Assembly (NCBI RefSeq): GCF_001281265.1
Contig: NZ_JXDB01000011.1
Span: 1 to 64,000, forward strand
Origin: Apilactobacillus kunkeei DSM 12361 = ATCC 700308
GTDB lineage: Bacteria; Bacillota; Bacilli; Lactobacillales; Lactobacillaceae
Length of the DNA stretch: 64,000 bases
Direction: 5' to 3'
Shown here: in pieces, positions 47,776 to 55,834 of the stretch
Numbering within the stretch: the stretch's first letter is position 1
How the letters are laid out: every line of letters begins with the position of its first letter
Position numbers and translations under genes: made by a program
Notes under the pieces: model-generated
Told to the model about the DNA's origin: nothing
Databases searched by the model: none
The model's input: only the letters and a program-made list of their open reading frames with translations

Positions 47776-47847
47776 TTAGAATATAAGAATAGAGTTCATG
47801 CTTCGATATTGACAACAACACATTTGTTCTTCGTTAAACATCTTCAT
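47776..47847 (-). CDS. Cysteine leader peptide of SBP 2 (CCCQ motif)
   Basis: 23 codons plus stop, ATG at 47847 with AAGGAGGGG 6 bases upstream. The peptide starts MKMFNEEQMCCCQY; the three TGT codons lie at 47812-47820 and CAA follows, as in the SBP 1 leader. Just after them CGAAGCATGA (47796-47805) is complementary, with one mismatch, to TCATGGTTCG in the 5' arm of the terminator (47729-47738), giving a possible antiterminator. Stop codon about 32 bases before the terminator. No T-box elements are present in this leader. Confidence 0.8.
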   Translation of the reverse strand: MKMFNEEQMCCCQYRSMNSILIF

Positions 47848-47875
47848 TATGAACCCCTCCTTATGATTTATAAGT

Positions 47876-47904
47876 ATAATACATCCGAACGAAATTTTTG
47901 ACAA
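47876..47904 (-). promoter_or_regulatory. Promoter of the SBP 2 cysteine leader
   Basis: TTGTCA (47899-47904), 17-base spacer, TATTAT (47876-47881), about 30 bases before the leader ATG. The -10 is identical to that of the SBP 1 leader. Confidence 0.82.
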
Positions 47905-48037
47905 CCATAAATATTCGATATAATTATCCAAAAAGCACGAACTATTCTTTTTATTTTATAACAATCATAAAAATTATATACGCGACAAAGCTGTCAAACG
48001 TTGATAAATCAACATTTAATATAAAGCTAAAACAAAA
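47905..48037. other. Intergenic AT-rich stretch between SBP 2 leader and SBP 3 end
   Basis: AT-rich, no ORF or structured element recognised apart from the flanking promoter and terminator. Confidence 0.4.
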
Positions 48038-48070
48038 TAAAAGTCACCAAAAATTTTGGCGACTTTTATG
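48038..48070 (-). terminator. Terminator of SBP 3
   Basis: AAAAGTCGCCAAAA / TTTTGGTGACTTTT hairpin after the SBP 3 stop. Confidence 0.85.
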
Positions 48071-48072
48071 AT

Positions 48073-49695
48073 TTATTTAATGTAAGCGTGAGAGAAATCC
48101 CAAACCGGACCATTTCCTAAGTACTTAACACCATGAATATTAGTTTTCATTAGTTCTGGTTGGGCCTTTTGAATTAATGGAATAATTCCTTGATCGTTTA
48201 AGATTACCTTTTGAGCATTTACTAAATCAAAGAAACGTTTATTTTGATTATTAGCATCTTCATTATTCGAACGATCAATGTACATATCATACATTGCGTT
48301 GCCCCATTTAGAAGTATTAATTGGACTGTTTGAAACCTTAGTTTGTAGAGGTGAGATTGGATCACTAATTGATGGATCCCATCCTGAAACTGAAAGTTCG
48401 TAATCAGATTTTAGTGAACGACCAGAAGCGACGTTGTTAGGTAAGATTTGAGCAGTTACCTTTAGTCCTGGAAGTTTATCTAATTCAGTTTGTAAGAATT
48501 CAGTGACAGCACGACTAGTTTGGTCGTTATTATTCATGATCGAGATGGATACTGATTTCTTACCGATTTTCTTTAATCCCTTGGCCCATAGTTGCTTAGC
48601 CTTGGTCAAGTTACCAGTAGTAGCATCTTTAACAGTTGCATAGTCATTGAAGTCCTTACCGTTCATGTAAGCCAAAGTATCTGGAACCAATCCTCTGGCA
48701 GCAAATGAACCGTCTCCTAAAACATTTTGAGTTAATTCTTCACGATTAATTGCTAATGATAAAGCTTTTCTTAAGTTCTTGTTTTTTAGAGCAGGAACTT
48801 TGCTTTGATTAATGGATAGATATTGAACCATAAACTGCTTATGGTTCACAAAATCTTTATTATTCTTGTAGGTGTTAACTTGTTGTTTACCTGCTAATAG
48901 TGTTTGATCCAACTTACCTGATTGGTATTCATCCAATGCAGTTTGTGGATCCTTAATCACTGAATAGTTGATGGCCTTTAATTTCACGTTAGCATTATCA
49001 TAGTAGCCTTTATTCTTGGATAATGTCCAAGCATCGTTGCTACCTTTCCAGTTTTTAACGGCAAATGGACCATCATATACCATCTTATCTGATGTTGTTC
49101 CGTAAGCAGTACCGTATTTTTCAACTAACGTCTTTTGTTGAGGATAAAAGACAGGTAATGCTAAGACATTTATAAAATCAGCTTGTGGTTTAGTTAAAGT
49201 AATTTGCAACTTATTGTCGCCCATTGCTTTAACTCCCAATTTATCAGCTGACATTGAACCTGTCTTCACTTTATCGTAATTCATAATATTAGCCATGTAG
49301 TATGCCATTTGTGAAGCAGTCTTAGGATCAGCGCTACGTTTGATTCCGTACTCAAAATCACCGGCAGTAACCTTCTTACCATTGCTCCACTTAGTGTTTC
49401 TTAAGGTGAAAGTGTAAGTCTTTCCACCATTAGTAACCTTGTAATTCTTTGCAATTGCTAGGTCAATTTTATTTCCTTTATCGGGAGTAACTAAACCACG
49501 CATTGCGTTGTATAAAACTTGATCACTGGTAACATCAACGGCCTTAGAAGGATCTAAAGTGGTCAATGTTGTATTACTCATCCAATTCAATGAATCTGTT
49601 CTAGATGTTGTATCTGATGATTTACCGCAAGCGGCAAGCACCATTGTTGCAGCAATGGCCACTACACCTAGTTTTGCAATTGACTTGAATTTCAT
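48073..49695 (-). CDS. oppA: Oligopeptide ABC transporter substrate-binding lipoprotein (SBP 3)
   Basis: 540 residues, lipobox LAAC (Cys near 23), SBP_bac_5 with TLRNTKWSNGKKVTAGDFEYG (about 96-116) and a conserved SWDPSISDPISPL-type segment near 430 shared with SBP 2. It seems to be the tandem duplicate of SBP 2. Unlike SBP 1 and SBP 2 there is no Cys leader or attenuator upstream; the promoter region is short and ends with GACAGGGGGATGAAC before ATG. It may therefore serve as the constitutive copy, which is an inference. Confidence 0.93.
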   Translation of the reverse strand: MKFKSIAKLGVVAIAATMVLAACGKSSDTTSRTDSLNWMSNTTLTTLDPSKAVDVTSDQVLYNAMRGLVTPDKGNKIDLAIAKNYKVTNGGKTYTFTLRNTKWSNGKKVTAGDFEYGIKRSADPKTASQMAYYMANIMNYDKVKTGSMSADKLGVKAMGDNKLQITLTKPQADFINVLALPVFYPQQKTLVEKYGTAYGTTSDKMVYDGPFAVKNWKGSNDAWTLSKNKGYYDNANVKLKAINYSVIKDPQTALDEYQSGKLDQTLLAGKQQVNTYKNNKDFVNHKQFMVQYLSINQSKVPALKNKNLRKALSLAINREELTQNVLGDGSFAARGLVPDTLAYMNGKDFNDYATVKDATTGNLTKAKQLWAKGLKKIGKKSVSISIMNNNDQTSRAVTEFLQTELDKLPGLKVTAQILPNNVASGRSLKSDYELSVSGWDPSISDPISPLQTKVSNSPINTSKWGNAMYDMYIDRSNNEDANNQNKRFFDLVNAQKVILNDQGIIPLIQKAQPELMKTNIHGVKYLGNGPVWDFSHAYIK

Positions 49696-49881
49696 AAAAG
49701 TTCATCCCCCTGTCTGAAAACTATTTCATCATAATTTTCCACAATATGTTATCAAAAATAGCACATCTAAAAAGTCAATGCAATCAAAAATATCGTGCCC
49801 TAATTATTATAAGTGGCAATTATTACATAAAATGATAGAATATCTATATTATCACAATATTTTAACAAGGGACTGATTCAT

Positions 49882-50610
49882 ATGCGTATTGGAGTTACAT
49901 CAGATATCATCTTTAGTCAGGATGAACCTTTCCGTCAAAGAGAAGGACATTTTGCTCAAAGGACTTTGATGAACTGTTTGCTAGAAAATAACATCACTCC
50001 AGTTATCTTTCCAGTTGGAAAGCCAAGCATGGCTGCCGAATTATTAGAAACTGTCGATGGTGTAATTTTTACCGGTGGTCCAGATGTATTGCCCAAATAT
50101 TACGGCGAAGAACCAATTGCTCAAATTGGTCGTACATTTGAAACCAGAGATGAATTCGAATTAGCGTTAGTTAAGCAAGCAATTAGAATGCACAAACCAA
50201 TCTTAGCAATTTGCCGTGGATTACAAATCGTAAACGTTGCAATGGGTGGAACTTTGTACCAAGACATTGGTGCTCAATTCACCCCACAAAACGGATTACC
50301 TCAATTACAGCATGAACAAAAGGCAATCGGATACTCTCCAGTGCATCACATCAGTATTGATGACGATTCACTATTAGCCAAGACATTTGGCACTCGTGCA
50401 TTTGTCAATTCATTCCATCATGAAGCTGCTAAGGACGTTGCTGAAGGACTTCATGTAGTGGCTCGTGCCGATGATGGTATGATTGAAGGCTTAGAAAATG
50501 ACGACAAGTCAATCCAATGTGTGCAATGGCATCCAGAAAATATGTGGGATCAATACGATGAAGAAAACCAACTATTCGTTGACTTCTTCAACCGCGTTCA
50601 CCACTTCTAG
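49882..50610 (+). CDS. Gamma-glutamyl-gamma-aminobutyrate hydrolase family protein (class I GATase-like)
   Basis: 242 residues, peptidase C26 family. Oxyanion region FTGGPDVLP (about 63-71), nucleophile elbow AICRGLQI with Cys111, LYQDIGAQF, and the His/Glu dyad in QWHPENMW near 217-224. Relatives hydrolyse gamma-glutamyl amides in polyamine or peptide metabolism. GGGACTGATTCAT precedes ATG. Single gene with a shared terminator. Confidence 0.92.
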   Translation: MRIGVTSDIIFSQDEPFRQREGHFAQRTLMNCLLENNITPVIFPVGKPSMAAELLETVDGVIFTGGPDVLPKYYGEEPIAQIGRTFETRDEFELALVKQAIRMHKPILAICRGLQIVNVAMGGTLYQDIGAQFTPQNGLPQLQHEQKAIGYSPVHHISIDDDSLLAKTFGTRAFVNSFHHEAAKDVAEGLHVVARADDGMIEGLENDDKSIQCVQWHPENMWDQYDEENQLFVDFFNRVHHF

Positions 50611-50616
50611 ACAAAA

Positions 50617-50650
50617 TAAAAAAGTCGACCTAAGCAGGTCGGCTTTTTTT
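50617..50650. terminator. Terminator between convergent genes
   Basis: AAAAGTCGACC / GGTCGGCTTTTT hairpin between the GATase gene and the methyltransferase gene. Confidence 0.85.
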
Positions 50651-51353
50651 ATTTGTTGGTAACTTTGATTGCACGTAAGAAGAAGAAACGTTCGAATCTT
50701 CTGTGCATGTATTCAACTTTTAGTCCTCTGTTTTCAAACTCGTTGGCATATTTCTTTGTCATACGAGGAGTGTTTACCATAAAGATAGTTCCCTTATCAG
50801 CAATTACACGAGCAATTTCAAAAGCAATATCTTTATAAACAGCCCTCTTAGGTGTGCTTAATTGATTACCATTTGCTGAAATGGCTGTAATAACATCGAA
50901 TTCATTATCGTCAAAAGGTAGATTTTCAATATCTGCAGTGGTGATTTCAATGCGATCTTTAACATTTTCTAAGTATGCATTTTTTTCAAGGCGTTTGATG
51001 GTGTATTGATACTTGTCTTCAACACCATAGACTCTATTTAATTTAGTATCACGAGCTAGCTTGATTAATGCGTAGCCAGTACCTGTACCTAAATCCAATC
51101 CCTTACTCTTTCCTTCAAACTTGTTTTCATCAACGAATTGACGAACAAAGTTCTTCTTAAAGGTAACACTCCTAAATAGTGCCCAAATTGCAATTAAAAT
51201 TAGGATTAAAACGTAAATGTAAAATCTTTTTTTGTGGTCTAAAGCAATTGATCCTAAAAGGCATAGTGCACCAACGATTGCAGCAGCAATAATGTATGGT
51301 TCATCAGTCTTATATCTGTACCAATGTTTTACCCAACCGGTAAATTTTTTCAT
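50649..51353 (-). CDS. Membrane-anchored class I SAM-dependent methyltransferase
   Basis: 234 residues. Two membrane helices (about 19-36 and 44-62) precede a Rossmann methyltransferase domain: motif I KGLDLGTGTGYALIKLA (about 85-101), GVEDKYQ, ADIENLPFDDNEFDVITA (about 140-157). The substrate may be a membrane lipid or quinone-like compound, which is not shown by the sequence. AAAGGATACATAATA precedes ATG. Confidence 0.87.
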   Translation of the reverse strand: MKKFTGWVKHWYRYKTDEPYIIAAAIVGALCLLGSIALDHKKRFYIYVLILILIAIWALFRSVTFKKNFVRQFVDENKFEGKSKGLDLGTGTGYALIKLARDTKLNRVYGVEDKYQYTIKRLEKNAYLENVKDRIEITTADIENLPFDDNEFDVITAISANGNQLSTPKRAVYKDIAFEIARVIADKGTIFMVNTPRMTKKYANEFENRGLKVEYMHRRFERFFFLRAIKVTNK

Positions 51354-51452
51354 TATTATGTATCCTTTCTAAAAAACACTCTGAATATATAATAACAAAT
51401 ATAATCCAAATTACTTAAAAAATAAATTGATTTTTCAAATTAAATCGACGAA

Positions 51453-52010
51453 TTAAGAATTCTTTAAAGCATTTAAACTAAGATTTAACATCTCAATGAA
51501 GCTGGATTCTGCTCTCACTTCGGGGCTCTTAAACCAACCAGTTCCAACGTTCAAAATATCGCCAACCACCAGGCTTCTAATTAGTCGACTAGCCTTTAGT
51601 AACTTATCTGAATCGATGTAACTTTCAAGCATGCGATCAATCAATATTTTCAACTCGTTAAAGGCATCTGTAACAATCTTATATTGATTGGTACGGTGAT
51701 GTGAAATTACAAATTGAGCCATGTTAATGTGTCTTACGCCCATCTTTCTAAACGTCAGCGCTAGTGAGAGCACGCCATCATGACCACTCTTGCCAAAAGT
51801 CTTTTCTTGAGCAATTTTACAAGCTGATGAAATAACGGTCCCGACAATTGCATACTCTAATTCCTTTTGGTTCTTAAAGTAGTTATATAACGATTGAGAC
51901 GTAATCTTCATCTTCCTAGAAATAGTGGAAAATGTAATTTTTTCACCCTTTTCAATCATGATGATTGCGGTCTTGGTAATATCTTTTTTTGAAATCGTTG
52001 CTGTTCTCAC
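51453..52010 (-). CDS. TetR/AcrR family transcriptional regulator
   Basis: 185 residues from GTG at 52010, chosen because GGGGG lies 7 bases upstream; the ATG at 52028 has no such site. N-terminal helix-turn-helix (FSTISRKMKITSQSLYNYFKNQKELEYAI, about 27-55), then a helical ligand domain. Divergent from the TauE/SafE gene with a palindromic operator between them, so it probably represses that exporter and itself. Confidence 0.9.
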   Translation of the reverse strand: MRTATISKKDITKTAIIMIEKGEKITFSTISRKMKITSQSLYNYFKNQKELEYAIVGTVISSACKIAQEKTFGKSGHDGVLSLALTFRKMGVRHINMAQFVISHHRTNQYKIVTDAFNELKILIDRMLESYIDSDKLLKASRLIRSLVVGDILNVGTGWFKSPEVRAESSFIEMLNLSLNALKNS

Positions 52011-52038
52011 ATCGATGCCCCCAAGCATATAAATTGAT

Positions 52039-52075
52039 AATTACATATTGAATGCTATAATTACATATTGTAATT
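52039..52075. promoter_or_regulatory. Putative TetR operator between regulator and TauE/SafE gene
   Basis: AATTACATATTGTAATT (52059-52075; perfect 7-bp arms, 3-base spacer) and a partial copy AATTACATATTGAAT starting at 52039, exactly 20 bases apart, in the divergent promoter region. Confidence 0.72.
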
Positions 52076-52123
52076 AATAAAAAACGAAAAAGCAAATAAC
52101 TTTATTTAGAGAGGATTATTATC

Positions 52124-52876
52124 ATGTCTAGTATTATCTTTTTAATCGTCTTTGGTGTTGCAGTCGGAATGCTAACTATCCTATTAGGCGGTGGTGGCGG
52201 TGCCATCTATCTGGGAATTTTAACCGGTGTCATCGGTCTAAACGCCGCTAACGCAGCATCTACATCCTTGGTAACTAGTTTGCCACCATTAATCATCGGA
52301 GCAATCAGTTACTACCGCCAAGGAAAAATTGATGTAAAAATCGGAAACCAAATGCTAATTGCCGCACTACCATCTGTAGTCGCTGGTTCCATACTATCTC
52401 ACTTCATCCCCGATTCTTTCTACAAATGGATTATCGGTTTAATCATGATTATTCTAGGTGTTAACATGCTTAGAAAAACCAAACAGGTTTCCGAAGCAGC
52501 CATCAATAATAACGGAAATGACCGACTAAAGGCTTCCCTATACGGATGTTTAGCCGGTCTAATGGTCGGAGTTGCCGGAATGAGTGGTGGCGCGGTCATC
52601 ACCGCCGGACTATTCATCCTAGGGCTTGAAACCTTCAACGCAACTGCCACATCAACATACGTATTGGCATTCATGTCCACCGTTGGTATGTTATTCCACT
52701 TAGCAGGTGGATCAATCGATTGGTATGCTGGTTTACCACTAACCTCCGGTGCAATCGTCGGTGCCATTGTTGCTCCAATGTTAGCAAGTGGTCTTGCCAA
52801 GAGCCCAATCAGTAAGTACTTAAAACCATTTATTGGTATAATGCTGGTCTTACTTGGCATTAAATCATTACTATAA
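52124..52876 (+). CDS. TauE/SafE (TSUP) family membrane transporter
   Basis: 250 residues with 7-8 membrane helices. The two-fold family repeat is visible: GGGGGAIYLGILTGVIGLNAANA near the N-terminus and GVAGMSGGAVITAGLFILGLETFNATATS (about 149-177). Relatives export sulfite, sulfoacetate, thiosulfate or organic acids. AGAGAGGATTATTATC precedes ATG. Likely regulated by the divergent TetR protein. Confidence 0.9.
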   Translation: MSSIIFLIVFGVAVGMLTILLGGGGGAIYLGILTGVIGLNAANAASTSLVTSLPPLIIGAISYYRQGKIDVKIGNQMLIAALPSVVAGSILSHFIPDSFYKWIIGLIMIILGVNMLRKTKQVSEAAINNNGNDRLKASLYGCLAGLMVGVAGMSGGAVITAGLFILGLETFNATATSTYVLAFMSTVGMLFHLAGGSIDWYAGLPLTSGAIVGAIVAPMLASGLAKSPISKYLKPFIGIMLVLLGIKSLL

Positions 52877-52879
52877 AAT

Positions 52880-52911
52880 TAAAAGACCTGAAGTTTGTCA
52901 GGCCTTTTTTT
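52880..52911. terminator. Terminator between convergent genes
   Basis: AAAAGACCTGA / TCAGGCCTTTTTTT hairpin. Confidence 0.85.
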
Positions 52912-52916
52912 GATTG

Positions 52917-53636
52917 TTATTTAATTGCTTTTAGTTCTTGTTGAGTTAACCACTTGTGGTTCTTCATAACCATCTTAGTCTTAGTATCCTTGAAAGTTAC
53001 TACGTAAGCAGGTCCTTTGTGAACCTTAACAATCTTACCCTTAGCACCCTTCATATCGTACATGTGATCGGCTAAAACAGTAACCTTCTTACCAGCTTTT
53101 AGGGCACCCTTTGCTTTTAGTTCGCTAGCTACTACCCACTTGTGGTTCTTAACCATCTTGCCACCGTTTGTTGGCATGAAGTCAATTTCGTATAGGTCGG
53201 TCTTGTATACACCGGCAACAGTTGCCTTAGCGTTGTACATCCCTTCCATGTGCTTAGCCTTTAGTGTTACCTTTTGGCCAACGTGGAATTTAGCATGAGT
53301 AGCTTTCTTCAAGCCCTTTGGTAGTTTAGAGTTCATGTTCATTTCTAAACCATCCATCATCATGCCACTCATCATTGAGTGTTTCATATTCATCTTCTTC
53401 GAAGATTTTTTAGTCATCTTCATAGTTGATTTCTTGGCAGTAGTCTTCTTTGCTGACTTCTTAGTCATCTTCATAGTTGATTTCTTGGTAGACTTCTTAG
53501 TAGTCTTCTTTTCCATCTTCATTGATGACATGTCGTGCATGTTACTCATTGAATCAGCACTTACAGCTACACCAGATAGTAACGATAGTGATAAAGCAGC
53601 AACTGAAAGTGAAGTCATAATGTTTCTTTTCTTCAT
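52917..53636 (-). CDS. Secreted Met/His/Lys-rich protein with two YdhK (DUF1541) domains
   Basis: 239 residues. Signal peptide (about 1-27), then a low-complexity region (about 28-100) rich in Met, His and Lys with repeated KKSTMKMTKKS and an M-rich HSMMSGMMMDG. Two DUF1541 repeats follow: about 112-173 (FHVGQKVTLKAKHMEGMYNA...KNHKWVVASEL) and about 178-237 (KAGKKVTVLADHMYDMKGA...KNHKWLTQQEL). Met/His clusters suggest copper or other soft-metal binding outside the cell; that is inference. Divergent from the secreted 53832 gene. Confidence 0.87.
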   Translation of the reverse strand: MKKRNIMTSLSVAALSLSLLSGVAVSADSMSNMHDMSSMKMEKKTTKKSTKKSTMKMTKKSAKKTTAKKSTMKMTKKSSKKMNMKHSMMSGMMMDGLEMNMNSKLPKGLKKATHAKFHVGQKVTLKAKHMEGMYNAKATVAGVYKTDLYEIDFMPTNGGKMVKNHKWVVASELKAKGALKAGKKVTVLADHMYDMKGAKGKIVKVHKGPAYVVTFKDTKTKMVMKNHKWLTQQELKAIK

Positions 53637-53831
53637 TATTTGGCACCCCTTATAAAATATGTTTTACATTAAATAATCTTGCTTGATTAAGAATATATCA
53701 AATTGGATCATCTTTGTCTACAAATGTAACCCGAAACAATTAAAAAGATTACAATCTTCTGAAAATGTAGAAAAATATCTAATTATAAGTTAAGATAGTC
53801 ATAATATTTAATTTGAAAGAAGGATTCATAC

Positions 53832-54989
53832 ATGAAATTTCAAAAAAGCATCATGACCGCTTTAGCCGGTGCTGTCCTAATCACCACACCTGCTGTTGCC
53901 GCCAATGCCAGCTCACTACCAAGCAAATCTTCCAGTTACTGGAATAAGGCACGTGTCGTTACCACTACCAAAAAAATTGAGGCAACTGAACACAAGGTAG
54001 TGAAGAAGAAGATTTCTAAGAAAGTTCTAAAGAAGGTTAACATCAAAAAGGGAGCCAAAATCTCTGTCACACACGTGAAGGGCAATGTTTGGAAAATTAC
54101 TGGAATTAAGACTGCTAAGAACACTGTTTTAACAACTAGCCAAGCCAAAACTACTTGGATGAAACAAGTTACTAAAAAGAACACCGCTAAAAAAGCTACC
54201 ACGGTAACTGTTAACACTAACAAGAACGTTCCTTTATACGCGGTTACCAAGAAGACCACTATTTACGGATACGCTGTTAAGAACAACACCATCCAATCCA
54301 AGAAGATTATCAAAAAGAGCACCATTGCTAAAAACCAAGTTATTTTAGTTAGAAAATTAAATAACGGTCAATGGATGTTAATCGGTGGAAGCGTTCCTGA
54401 AATCAAGAACGGTATCTGGATTACTAAGACCACTAAATCAAACTGGATTAAACGCGTTCCTGTTTACACTACCAGTAAGAAGACTGTTCCTACCAACGAC
54501 TTAAGCACTAAGGCTGCTAACGATGCTTACTATGCATTGAACGCACCAATCAGCACAGGTAAGACCGTTCTTAAATTTGGTGATTCAGTGAAGGCAATGA
54601 AGATTGACGATTCAAACGAAATGCTTGTAATAGGTGGTAAGAGTTACAAGGTTACAATCAACAACAACCAACCTTATGCCATCACATCAAACACTTTAGT
54701 ATTAAAACTAGCTAACGGAAACACTGGACTACAATCACTATACAACCCTGGTGATAGTCGTGTAATTCTTCCAAAAACTTATACACCTTCAAATGGTGAT
54801 CAATGGTTCCAATACAATCCAAAGCAAGGTAACTACATGGTTTACGTATATGCAAGTTCTCTTGAAGGTTGGTTGTATCGTGAAGTATATACACCAAAGC
54901 AAACTACAACTAACAACACAAATTCAAACACTACCAACAATAACCAAGCAAAAGATACTGGAAATACTAATACAACTACTTCTAAGTAA
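53832..54989 (+). CDS. Secreted Lys/Thr-rich surface protein, unknown
   Basis: 385 residues. Sec signal peptide with AANA/S cleavage region (about 1-27). The body is very Lys/Thr-rich, with repeated beta-strand modules (NVWKITGIKTAKNTVLTTSQ, QWMLIGGSVPEIKNGIWITK), and ends in an Asn/Thr-rich tail without LPxTG. Probably bound to the wall by charge. No family recognised. GAAGGATTCATAC precedes ATG. Confidence 0.82.
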   Translation: MKFQKSIMTALAGAVLITTPAVAANASSLPSKSSSYWNKARVVTTTKKIEATEHKVVKKKISKKVLKKVNIKKGAKISVTHVKGNVWKITGIKTAKNTVLTTSQAKTTWMKQVTKKNTAKKATTVTVNTNKNVPLYAVTKKTTIYGYAVKNNTIQSKKIIKKSTIAKNQVILVRKLNNGQWMLIGGSVPEIKNGIWITKTTKSNWIKRVPVYTTSKKTVPTNDLSTKAANDAYYALNAPISTGKTVLKFGDSVKAMKIDDSNEMLVIGGKSYKVTINNNQPYAITSNTLVLKLANGNTGLQSLYNPGDSRVILPKTYTPSNGDQWFQYNPKQGNYMVYVYASSLEGWLYREVYTPKQTTTNNTNSNTTNNNQAKDTGNTNTTTSK

Positions 54990-55027
54990 TAAAAAAGGAC
55001 TGACAAATATGTCAGTCCTTTTTATTT
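54990..55027. terminator. Terminator between convergent genes
   Basis: AAAAAAGGACTGACA / TGTCAGTCCTTTTT hairpin. Confidence 0.9.
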
Positions 55028-55741
55028 TTATTCAGCTTCTCCGATAGCACCAGCAATGTCATCATTTGAGAAATCATGTTTCATGAAGTCGTCATTTGAT
55101 GATGGTAATTTTTGAACTAATTCATCAAGCTTTTGTACTTTAATATCGCCAGAAACCATCTCGAAATCAAGTAAATGACCACCTACTGATTTATCATCAG
55201 CCAAGAAATGAAGATGGAATCCACCAACAGATGGTCCATTGAATAGCTGTGGTGAGTAGTATCCAATTACTGTACCCTCAACATCTTCTTTTTCAAATTC
55301 ATTTTGTTCATGAGCACATTCAACAAGTGTTGGATATGGTTTTGATTGTTTATGAACTGATCTTGTCTTTACAGACTTAAATGTCCCGTGGGCACGAACT
55401 GAGAAGAAAACATTATTCCAATCTAGTTCAGAGGACACTTTTTCTTCTAAGTCTTCCATTTTTACTAATGCATGAACATTGGCTAAATGTTCAAAACTAG
55501 CAAAATGAACATCAGCAAATGGAACAGTGAAATCACCATCTAGTTCATTGACGTTTCCTTGACCATCGATTTGATATGCCACACCGTCTAAGATGACAAG
55601 TTCACCATCTAGACCGTCACCAGTTCCAATACCCGTGTCACCGTGTTTTAATAATTCTTTTAATGGTAATGTTCCTTCAAACAATCCAGGAACTAACATT
55701 GCTAACGTACCGTATTGGTATAAAGTATTAGCGTTATTCAT
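55028..55741 (-). CDS. budA: Alpha-acetolactate decarboxylase
   Basis: 237 residues. Family blocks: LYQYGTLAMLVPGLFEGTLPL (about 6-26), GTGDGLDGELVILDG, and the zinc-binding GGFHLHFLADDKSVGGHLLDF (about 174-194). It converts alpha-acetolactate to acetoin, which disposes of pyruvate and limits acidification. AGGAGATGAAAAGTA precedes ATG. No acetolactate synthase gene is adjacent. Confidence 0.95.
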   Translation of the reverse strand: MNNANTLYQYGTLAMLVPGLFEGTLPLKELLKHGDTGIGTGDGLDGELVILDGVAYQIDGQGNVNELDGDFTVPFADVHFASFEHLANVHALVKMEDLEEKVSSELDWNNVFFSVRAHGTFKSVKTRSVHKQSKPYPTLVECAHEQNEFEKEDVEGTVIGYYSPQLFNGPSVGGFHLHFLADDKSVGGHLLDFEMVSGDIKVQKLDELVQKLPSSNDDFMKHDFSNDDIAGAIGEAE

Positions 55742-55801
55742 TACTTTTCATCTCCTAATTAATTTATTCCAGTTTATCACAACGTCTTATAAATGGATAA
55801 A

Positions 55802-55834
55802 AAAATAACCGATACCTACGAAAGTATCGGTTAT
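55802..55834 (-). terminator. Hairpin terminator upstream of budA
   Basis: A perfect AATAACCGATAC / GTATCGGTTATT stem followed by seven Ts on the minus strand, 60-90 bases before budA. It ends a transcript from the region 55840-56640, or attenuates budA. Confidence 0.78.
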
